Shown here in pieces: positions 57,201 to 64,000 of a stretch of DNA of 64,000 nt. The stretch's first letter is position 1. The number at the start of each line of letters is the position of its first letter. The notes under the pieces were generated by a model. The model was not told the origin of the DNA. It was given only the letters and a program-made list of their open reading frames with translations, and did not search any database. Both the position numbers and the translations under genes were made by a program. This DNA comes from Metallyticus violacea (Eukaryota > Arthropoda > Insecta > Mantodea > Metallyticidae), in the NCBI GenBank assembly GCA_030762175.1, contig CM060833.1:164207001-164271000 (forward strand), read 5' to 3'.

Positions 57201-59934
57201 ATAAAATTTCTAAATTTTTGTACAATCAAAAAAATGTGTGTTAACAATGGTTACCTAAATTTATTCTGGAGGTTGAATGAAAGCAGGGGTCATATTTTAT
57301 TCTGGTGCTATGGTTATATATGTTTCATGCAAATTCATTCAAATAAAACATATAAATTGCTTGTAAGACCTTTGAAATTTATTAAAATTTGAAAAATAAT
57401 AAAGGAGTATGAAATACTCTTAACTAAATTTCTTTGTTTATCCTCTTTTTAGGTTGGTTTGAATGAATGGATTTATTAACTACATAAAATAAAACAAAAA
57501 AAAATTTATAATAAAATGCCCTATTAAGATTGGTTTGTAACCAGATGCTAGGAAATAGTTGCTGCTGATTTTCAATAATTTTGTTATTGAATTTTGTATT
57601 TATCTCTCAGAAGTTCACATTTTTGAAAGTGCAGCAAGAGGGTTTTCTCTCTATTCTTCACAGTTGAAATTATTTTCCTTGAACCAGGTGTATGCTTCCT
57701 TTAATATTTTGTCTATTATATTTGCAAGTCATTTTTTTTGTATTCTCTAAAAGTATACCAGTACCATTAGCAAATTATACAACCAGCTTTCATGAGATAT
57801 TGGGACTTTTAGAAGTAATAGGAATAGCAATGTCCCCCGGAACTTTATATCTTTTATTTCAGAGAAATAGTGCCATTATTCCAAAGTTGCATATTTCAAC
57901 TGGTCATTTCCTGCTGTTTCAATAAGATTTGATCCTAAAAAGGGTACATCTTCTAATTCTTAGGTATTTTGATTTTTAAAGACATTTTGTGATTAAGAAT
58001 GTTAAATGGATAAATGAAAATAAATGTGTGATAGTCTTTGATTATCTAGTGTTTTAATTACATTATTTATGAATTGAATTACGAGTAGTATGTTGAACTT
58101 TTCTGTGAAAGCTAGGTCGAGTACCTGAGATTGTTTTGCATTTCAGTTACTTTGGAGATTCCAAGATTAAACTTATAAATTAATGGTTAGCAGACTAGTT
58201 TTTGTAGATATATTTGACATGCATCATAACCATTTTTTTTCTTTCTTTTCAGTGGTTACAATTTACGCTACTTTGGGAGAAGATGCAATTGCCCATGGTA
58301 TAAATGAGACTGAAGTGTCATTGGTTATAACATCACATGATCTCCTACCCAAGTTTAAGAATATTTTGCCTAAGACCCCAAAAGTCACAAAGTTGATATA
58401 CATGGAGGACCAACTTACCAGCACAGACACATTTGGCTTCAAGGAAGGAATAGAGATAGTTCCATATTCAGAAGTTTTGAAGATGGGAACAAATTCTAAA
58501 CAAGGCAAGTAAAATAAATTTCATTGGCTAATAGTAGTCAAATCAATCTTGTGTCTTGAAGCAGAGTCAAAGAAAAGGTGAAATTTAAGCGATCGTGATT
58601 TGAGAAAGTTTTAAATGAAAACATGTTAACTTGTCATTTTTCTGGCAAAAAATTGACTCTTCTGATATAAGTTTAGTTATCCTTGCCATGTATGCTAGTG
58701 GAAAATAAGATTCTTATATGCTCTTTATTTTTCCTTTTACTGCAGGCACTTTAATTGTTAATCAGAAAAGCAATCTTATATTGATATCACAGAATTTCAG
58801 ATAACAGTGGGGTTTTTTTCTTTATTGCAAACACCTGTTTAACCTGGCATTTATAAAATACTCGGTGGGGGTGGAGGGAAATGCTGTTTATATTTTATTA
58901 TATTTTGTTCTTAATTCTTATATTTTGTTTTTAATTATTTTAAAATGAAAGAATACCCATTTAAATAAAATACTGTTGTATTAAGATCTTAAATTACAAC
59001 AATAGAAACAAAAACTTAACTCTGGTGAAAAAGTTAAAGGACGTAAAACAATGACAAGTTTTGTTTTAATTGTGAGTACATTTTTCCGTGCTTGAAAGGT
59101 TAAAATGCTTTTAATATCGGGCATCACCCTCTCTGATTTGAATAACTATATTTATAAGGCTTGGCATGCTTTAGGACAGTTTAGCAATGACTTCTTGAGG
59201 AAGTTCTTTTTTCAAGAAGTGCTCACCCCAATACCTGCAAAGTTTCTGGCACAGCAGTCTGGTGTGTCCTATATGTGTTCAAGCAAATTCATATCAGAAC
59301 TCCTTGCAGGCCATGGTAAAACATGGATACCCAATTTTTGGAGATAATCTCTGACCACATGGGCAATATGCGCGCGTGCATTATTCAAAGAAAATTATTG
59401 CTTGTAAATAGACATCTGAAATCTGGCATCCATGCATGTTAACAAATTGCTGGGCTACAGTCATAGCTGGCAATTTGCGTTCGCTAAGCAGTGTCAACAC
59501 CATGTACCTGTCTACATTTTGATTTGTAGCTCTTGGACAAACTTGGCCTTCTGGTATATTCTAGGGTCTCTCTAAACTGTTTTATGGCATCATGGACTGT
59601 GATTCTAGCCAAATTCATTGCATTTGCAATGTAACATGTGCTCTGTCCATTCTTTGTTAGGGCTACAGTTCAAGTGCATCTTCAGGTTGCATTTTTTTAA
59701 GGTTAAATATGACAGTTTTACTTACACGTTAAAAAAGAAATAATAATAATAGTAGTAATAATAATAACAATGAAGCACAAAATAGTTAAAACAAATTTAC
59801 TGTATCTGAGACTTTGTATACACAAATGTTTATTACAATGACTTGTTTATAAAACAAAAAGGATTCAACATAGCCAACATGTCTCCATGACAGCAAATGC
59901 CTACCATAATATTTTATGATGCGAATATAAAATG

Positions 59935-60005
<71 letters not shown>

Positions 60006-61407
60006 TTAAGTTTAAGCAGTTTAATCACACCAATCTTTTCATCAAACGACTATTTCCTATTATCTGTATTTGCATTCCTTGATTCCATATTCCCAAAGCT
60101 ATATTAAGGAAAATGACATCTTTAATGCTTTGTTTTTCAAAATAGTTAATATAGTTAACATGTCAAACTGAACCTTTTCCCTGGTGTATTTTTTAAATGA
60201 CCTATGTATGACTATTCTTTGATGCCAACATAATGGAATTTCTATGTCCATCAGATAAGAGAATTGGCAGTAGGCTATTATCGTTGGCCATAGCTGCCAC
60301 CACCACTAGCTACTCCACTTCTCTTTTTAGCATTTTATCTGCACAGAATTGAGCACTTATTTACTCTATAGAAATAACTGCATAAAACGTAGGGAAGAGG
60401 AGCAGTTTAACGTGACTTCTGTAATTTTTTGTACTAAAAATGTTGAATGCATACTTCATGTATAGCTTGCAATATTTGCATTTCACGTAGTGTTCTGGTA
60501 TTAGAATTCCATAAACTTAAATGATGTTAGAACTAATGAAAGAGAAATAATCATATAAAAATTATAATGACTTTGATATTGTTTAATTATTCAGATCATT
60601 ACTGAATGCCTCACAGTTAAAAATCTTAAAGTTCTACATTGCTGCCAAATGTTTGAATACTAAACATATCGCATAATTATTTTATGAAAAGTGCCTATTC
60701 TGTAGATTCTAGAGAGATTAGCAGACAGAGAATATGAAAAAGTTTGATGGGAATGAATGAATATTGTTTAACGCCAGTTTTTGCTACAGAGGCACCACAG
60801 GCGGTGGACACTGATGATACTTGAGATGAAATGATATATTGGGAAAGGATTTATTTTTAAGGAAGGAATCATTCCAGGCCTAAGTTTAGGGTACCTCCCT
60901 GGCATTTGCCATATATGAGGACTGAGGAAAACTTGGAAAAAACCCCAGTCAGGATGGTCGTGGCAGTATTCAAACCCAGACCTCCCGTTCGCGAGTCTGA
61001 GACTTAACGATCTCGGCCACCCGTGGCAGTAAGTTTGATGGGGGGCACAACCTAAATCTTGATAAGAGATAATCTAAAATAAAAGAATTTTAAGGAATAA
61101 CATTTGCATTTGTATTTTCTGGTTCAATTAGAAGATCTGGGCATTTGAATAGTTCTTAAAAGAGTATTTCTAAGTTTTTATTTAAATTTACTTTTAATCT
61201 TTTGAACAGAGCAGATGATTTGTCAGATAAAATAATGCACTTCTATTTATAAGAAGTTGAACTTTGTTAATTACTTAAAATGAGGATCTGTTAGTCTGTT
61301 TTACTGGAAGATAGTATTCCTGCATCCAGACTTATAGCTACCAAGAACTTTTAATGTTTTATTTTAGCTTTGACTTAAGTCTATTTTCTTGTGGTTACAA
61401 AAGTTCT

Positions 61408-61455
<48 letters not shown>

Positions 61456-61661
61456 TTCTGCAGAAGCTGTACCCCCAGAACCAGAGGATATAGCTATAAT
61501 AATGTACACTAGTGGCTCTACTGGAGTTCCCAAAGGTGTGCTGCTAACTCATAAGAACATGATGGGCACATTAAAGGGCTTTTCTGATGCTGTGGTGATA
61601 TACAATAATGATGTGTTTCTTGGCTATCTTCCATTGGCACATGTATTTGAGCTGTTGGCTG
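51071..61661 (+). CDS. Acsl: Long-chain acyl-CoA synthetase, ACSL3/4 type (5' part, five exons)
   Basis: This gene encodes an ATP-dependent enzyme that activates long-chain fatty acids to acyl-CoA at ER, lipid-droplet or related membranes. Coding segments 51071-51202, 55106-55321, 56391-56568, 58253-58504 and 61464-61661 join into one frame of 325 residues plus one base. Residues about 14-30 are a hydrophobic anchor, followed by L-Q-R-P-W-E. Later come L-G-T-R-Q-I-L-A-E-E-D-E, E-T-R-A-E-W, I-Y-A-T-L-G, the AMP-binding P-loop Y-T-S-G-S-T-G-V-P-K-G-V (274-285) and Y-L-P-L-A-H-V-F-E (314-322). All lie in the order found in insect Acsl and human ACSL3/4. The family is about 700 residues long, so over half lies beyond the window. 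The start ATG follows a 3' splice site by four bases, so 5' UTR exons lie upstream. Confidence 0.96.
51719..51945 (+). repeat. SINE-2 copy in Acsl intron 1, 5'-truncated
   Basis: Starts at GATCGATGGATATTTTCTGG, without the tRNA head, then AAAATCGTAAGTATGGCTTC, AAGCCGTGGGTCCCGTGTCG, GCCCTGAATTGAATGGGACG, and ends ACGTCCGTAAATAAATCAAA. The body is close to the other copies. Confidence 0.9.
52027..52145. repeat. Polypyrimidine tract with (TTTCC)n core
   Basis: About 115 bases are almost purely C/T on the + strand. The middle (about 52050-52113) is a TTTCC tandem array, with diverged CTTT/CCTT units on both sides. Confidence 0.95.
53039..53074. repeat. Perfect 36-bp palindrome
   Basis: AGGTTTCTTGTAATGATT is followed without any spacer by its exact reverse complement. 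Confidence 0.95.
54155..54597 (-). pseudogene. hAT-type (DUF659-like) transposase remnant in Acsl intron 1
   Basis: On the minus strand, from about 54590, the frame reads K-T-L-I-R-I-Y-K-K-K-I-E, then L-S-V-D-E-T-A (catalytic-region Asp of DUF659, normally I-S-I-D-E-T-T-D). Next come K-F-L-L-L-V-I-N-S-A-A-Y-M-M-K-A-G, then F-Y-P-N-M-P-H-I-T-C-L-A-Q-A-L-H and V-E-E-I-R-N-N-F-P. This order is that of hAT-derived DUF659 proteins. A stop precedes S-V-D-E-T and other stops follow. Minus-strand sequence down to about 52.8 kb may be the decayed rest of the gene. Confidence 0.75.
55106..55321 (+). CDS. Acsl: Acsl coding exon 2
   Basis: Acceptor TTTTCAG, donor AAAAAG|GTAAGA, 216 bases, 72 residues (45-116), phase 0 at both ends. 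It starts A-Q-P-V and contains T-Y-R-S-L, M-H-V-A-L-L, D-T-M-E-K-M-L, C-L-G-T-R-Q-I-L-A-E-E-D-E and V-F-K-K, blocks conserved in insect and vertebrate ACSL3/4. Confidence 0.96.
55322..56390 (+). other. Acsl intron 2
   Basis: A 1.07 kb GT-AG intron. No other feature is recognised; a T-rich patch lies at 56190-56215. Confidence 0.85.
56391..56568 (+). CDS. Acsl: Acsl coding exon 3
   Basis: Acceptor CTGTTACAG, donor ATTCCTG|GTAAGA, 178 bases, starting phase 0 and ending one base into a codon. It encodes residues 117-175: Y-K-W-K-T-F-E-E-V, F-G-R-G-L-R-L-L-G-Q-N-P-R, V-V-I-F-A-E-T-R-A-E-W-L and A-A-H-G-C-F-K-Q-N-I-P. The last base G joins TG of exon 4 to give Val176. Confidence 0.96.
56569..58252 (+). 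other. Acsl intron 3
   Basis: A 1.7 kb GT-AG intron, AT-rich. It contains an 18-bp-arm palindrome at 57150-57190. No transposable element was assigned. Confidence 0.85.
57150..57190. repeat. Palindrome, 18-bp arms
   Basis: TAATATTATTTAAATGAT pairs perfectly with ATCATTTAAATAATATTA across a 5-base loop. Confidence 0.9.
58253..58504 (+). CDS. Acsl: Acsl coding exon 4 (GC donor)
   Basis: Acceptor CTTTTCAG. The exon encodes residues 176-259: V-T-I-Y-A-T-L-G-E-D-A-I-A-H-G, T-S-H-D-L-L-P-K-F, L-I-Y-M-E-D-Q-L and G-F-K-E-G-I-E-I-V-P. The donor is ACAAG|GCAAGT, a non-canonical GC site in perfect GC-donor context. This leaves one base (G) that joins AA of exon 5 as Glu260. The nearby GT at 58509 would put exon 5 out of frame. 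Confidence 0.92.
59105..59720 (-). pseudogene. Tc1-like transposase remnant in Acsl intron 4
   Basis: Minus-strand frames give, from about 59560 down, D-R-Y-M-V-L-T-L-L-S-E-R-K-L and T-V-A-Q-Q-F (N-terminal HTH). The core is skipped, then N-N-A-R-A-H-I-A-H-V-V-R-D-Y-L (second catalytic region, with the Asp replaced by Asn), and, after a frameshift, W-P-A-R-S-S-D-M-N-L-L-E-H-I (third catalytic region). R-E-G-D-A-R-Y lies near the C-terminus. The central core is deleted and several frameshifts occur. Confidence 0.75.
59939..60003. repeat. (TG)n(AG)n compound microsatellite
   Basis: About 14 TG units run directly into about 19 AG units. The Cys-Val and Glu-Arg frames across it are artefacts. 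Confidence 0.95.
60740..61042 (-). repeat. SINE-1 copy in Acsl intron 4 with 12-bp target-site duplication
   Basis: AAGTTTGATGGG at 60740-60751 and 61031-61042 flank a near full-length minus-strand SINE-1. It is antisense to Acsl. The tail on the + strand is AATGAATGAATATTG rather than a T run. The B box is altered (GGGTTTGAATACTGCC). Confidence 0.95.
61412..61452. repeat. (TA)n microsatellite next to a splice acceptor
   Basis: About 20 TA units end 11 bases before the exon 5 boundary, leaving only a short T tract (TTTTTTCTGCAG). Confidence 0.95.
61464..61661 (+). CDS. Acsl: Acsl coding exon 5 (P-loop)
   Basis: Acceptor TTTTCTGCAG, donor TTGGCTG|GTAAGT, 198 bases, phase 1 at both ends. It encodes residues 260-325 with D-I-A-I-I-M-Y-T-S-G-S-T-G-V-P-K-G-V (ATP/AMP-binding signature), L-L-T-H-K-N, and G-Y-L-P-L-A-H-V-F-E-L. 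The final G is the first base of the next codon, expected to be Glu as in relatives. Confidence 0.97.
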
Positions 61662-62197
61662 GTAAGTGAAATCTGAAGTTAGTTAACACAGTGCAGAAGT
61701 CAAACCCTGCATGTAATTATATAAGCAGGAGGAGAGAACATTGTGCAGTAATATGGTCTACATAGTATTTACTTTTGATCCCTTATACATAAAGTTGTTT
61801 GTTTCCTATATCACAAATAACATCCTTGATAGTGCTGTTGCAAGCAGATAGTGTGGTGTAAGCAGTTAAGTAATTTTGTACACAGCACTCTTTTGCTTTT
61901 TATTGACATAGGCTTAGTTCTTTTTTGCAATTGAACTACTGCAAAAATAGAGTTTTGTCCTCTAAGAGAAATATTCTAAAGGAACATATGGCATTCTGCT
62001 CTTGAACTTATTGGTGTTATTATAAGGGATGAAGAAAAGTGCAAATTGTAAGGAAATTGGTTTGAAAGCAGAAAATTATATTTTGTTACAGAAATTCTGA
62101 ACTACTTTGAATATTTAATTGGTTAGGTTTAGCCTTAGGAATTGAACGAGCATTAGTTTTCTCTGTAGTTTCCATTTCAATATGCACTGACAACAAT

Positions 62198-62199
<2 letters not shown>

Positions 62200-62241
<42 letters not shown>
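62200..62241. repeat. (TA)n microsatellite
   Basis: About 20 TA units followed by a T run. Confidence 0.95.
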
Positions 62242-62243
<2 letters not shown>

Positions 62244-62446
62244 TTTTAATGCGAGTTACTTATTCATGTTAAGAATTTTATGATTGTACTCTTAGATTTC
62301 AAGAAAATTAAAATGGCTAGTAGGATAAATACAATCTGAATTTGAGATTCTTTAAATCTCCATTGTCAGACTTCTGATATTTAAAGAAGGATGTTCTCTC
62401 AGTTTAGTTGAGTTTGTTGTGAGAATAATTGTGTAATGTGTATTTT

Positions 62447-62945
62447 ATTTATTTGGTTATTAATGTCCCATCAACTCTGAAGTGAGTGATACATTTTGCT
62501 CAAAGGCCTCTTCTTTTAGCATTGAGATTCCTTTATGTTTTGTAAATCTATGACTTGGGGTGACCAATAGCTTTACTTCAAAGAAGCTATATTAAGCCCT
62601 AAAAATCCATTGAACCTAACCAGGCTTTTTATTGATTCAGTAATGTCTAATATTCATTTTTACTACCGAGGCACCATGGGCAGTGGACACTGATGGTACA
62701 TGAAATGAAATGATATGGTAAATTGGGAATGCATGTTTTTTAAAGGAAGGAAGCATTCCAGGTGTAAATTTAGGGCACTTCCCTGGCATTTGTTATTTAT
62801 GAGGACTGAGGAATCTGGAAAAAAACTCAATCAGGAGGGATGGTCCTGATGGGATTCAAACCCCAGACCTCCCACTCATGAGTCTGAACTTAACGACCTC
62901 GGCCGCCCATGGCAGTATGGCCAGGTTTGAACCTGCTGTTACGAG
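62447..62945 (-). repeat. SINE-2 copy split by SINE-1
   Basis: SINE-2 sequence on the + strand (TCCCATCAACTCTGAAGTGA, TTTTGCTCAAAGGCCTCTTC, CTATATTAAGCCCTAAAAAT, CATTGAACCTAACCAGG) stops near 62630. It resumes at about 62916 with GGCCAGGTTTGAACCTGCTG, the B-box end. Both parts are diverged. Confidence 0.82.
62640..62915 (-). repeat. SINE-1 copy nested in SINE-2
   Basis: Minus-strand SINE-1 with CATGGGCGGCCGAGGTCGTT head, GGGGTTTGAATCCC B box and the usual body, ending in CTGCCCATGGTGCCTCGGTA. It is well diverged, with many C-to-T type changes. Confidence 0.9.
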
Positions 62946-64000
62946 TAGTGTGAAGTAGTTGCTATGTATTCGTTGGTTTAATAAATTATCAGCATAAGTA
63001 CTAATAGGTAGTGGTGCTACAAGAGTTATATAAAATGGACAAATTTGTGATTGGGACTAGAAGTAAGAATAAAGAGGACAGTCCAGACTTTGAAACTGTG
63101 CTGGTAATAGAACAGTAACAAATGTGGATCTGGGTACATCTTAAACTACATTGAATGAAAAAAGACATTCATAATTCATTGGAGAAGTTTGGAACTACAG
63201 CAAAGAAAACTTAAGAGAAATTTTAAGTCAGACTGAAATGAAAACTTACCTTAAATCATTTTCTTTCTTTGTAGAAAATATTGAAGGTTTTTCAATGTTT
63301 GGCTTAAAATTATAATTAAAATGATATGTAATAATTGGAAGAAGGGTACTAAAAAACTAAACATGCACACACGAGCTATCAGCTTGTCATAAGAGGGCAG
63401 TTGTGAAAATGAATTCTGTAAAAGCTAGAGTAATGTTTGTATTCTGTCGTTTTATATAAATGAGAGATAAATGACAGAAAGTTGTGCTTGTTTGTTAAAA
63501 TGATTTTCATCTCTGCTGTGTCCATCTACAGTACTTTGTTACTGGTCATACTAACATTGAAAGTAGCTACAGTGATCTAAAAGTATGATGTGAAGACTCT
63601 GCAGAACTAAGAATGTGGATTAAAGAAGAATGGTATATTTAGTGCAATCATGAAATATAAAATAAAATGTTTTATATAATGAGTCGTGCACTTCACTAGA
63701 AGCTAATTAAGGAGGTTAAAGAATCTATAATTTTACGATCTGTGATAAAATAACTTATGCCAATAGAAGGAATAGTTTTTATCTTGCTTAAGACTATCCA
63801 CAGATTCTTCAGAAGTTGAGCTTTTTTATGTTTAAAATTGTTTTCCGCGTTTTATTTTATAAAACAAAACAACTTGGGAGTCTGTATGTTGAATCACAGA
63901 TAGAAGTGTCAATTGTTTGGCATCCTTACAATTTATTGCTGGAAATTTAACAGTTTGTATTTAGAAGTGATGCAAGTAAAGACTGATTTTTACATTTATG

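Larger units (their letters stand above)
58505..61463 (+). other. Acsl intron 4 (GC-AG)
   Basis: A 2.96 kb intron starting GCAAGT and ending TTCTGCAG. It contains a Tc1 remnant, a TG/AG microsatellite, a SINE-1 copy with target-site duplication, and a TA microsatellite immediately before the acceptor. Confidence 0.85.
61662..64000 (+). other. Acsl intron 5 (to end of window)
   Basis: No exon matching the region after H-V-F-E-L was found before base 64000. The intron contains a TA microsatellite and a SINE-2 with a nested SINE-1. Confidence 0.8.

Noticed and set aside
58505..58512. GT donor at 58509 for Acsl exon 4
   Set aside because: It would leave two extra bases and read exon 5 out of frame, losing the P-loop. 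The GC donor at 58505 restores the exact frame.
63240..63320. Possible next Acsl exon after TTTCTTTGTAG at about 63275
   Set aside because: The downstream sequence hits stops quickly and does not encode the residues expected after H-V-F-E-L-L-A.
1..64000. A coherent new multi-gene system
   Set aside because: Apart from Acsl, all recognisable coding signal is decayed mobile-element sequence. No set of adjacent intact genes exists.

Overview
The window is a piece of a large, AT-rich, intron-rich and repeat-dense animal nuclear genome. One host gene is recognisable: the 5' half of a long-chain acyl-CoA synthetase of the ACSL3/ACSL4 (insect Acsl) class, on the + strand from about 51.07 kb and running off the right end. 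Its N-terminus (short hydrophobic anchor, then an I-L-Q-R-P-W-E block) looks like arthropod Acsl, and the mobile elements (mariner, Tc1, Tc3, HTH/DDE_3-type Tc1/mariner, RTE-like and RNase H-bearing non-LTR elements, tRNA-derived SINEs) fit a large arthropod genome. The sequence alone does not fix the class; a chelicerate or a large-genome insect or crustacean are all possible. Layout: 1-51 kb shows no host gene that can be supported. It is a graveyard of transposable elements in AT-rich filler. Two tRNA-derived SINE families dominate. SINE-1 (about 270 bp, 14 copies found, 11 of them on the minus strand) has a Ser/Leu-tRNA-like head with A and B boxes, a conserved body and a conserved 3' end ending in A-rich sequence. 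SINE-2 (about 270 bp, 8 copies or fragments) has a different tRNA-like head. Several copies have clear target-site duplications. Two further tRNA-headed repeats occur at about 20.7 and 47.1 kb. Broken transposases occur at about 1.9, 11.5, 12.3, 24.4, 27.4, 41.3, 44.9, 45.2, 47.5, 49.4, 54.2 and 59.1 kb, and broken non-LTR retrotransposon pieces at about 3.4, 6.8-7.7, 15.0 and 34.0 kb. None is intact. A fold-back element with arms of about 140 bp lies at 0.8-1.35 kb. From 51.07 to 61.66 kb five coding exons encode the first 325 residues of Acsl, from the start methionine through the AMP-binding P-loop motif (YTSGSTG). The exons join in frame with phases 0, 0, 1, 1, 1. The fourth intron needs a GC-AG donor to keep the frame. 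The introns hold a SINE-2 copy, a very long polypyrimidine tract, a perfect 36-bp palindrome, a hAT remnant, a Tc1 remnant and a SINE-1 copy. The rest of Acsl (the remaining adenylation and C-terminal domains) lies beyond base 64000. I found no CRISPR array, no intact tRNA or rRNA gene, no operon and no coherent new multi-gene system. The most useful observations are the GC-AG intron, the nested insertions that date the SINE-1 subfamily, the pair of independent deletion derivatives of one Tc1/mariner family, and several long palindromes.
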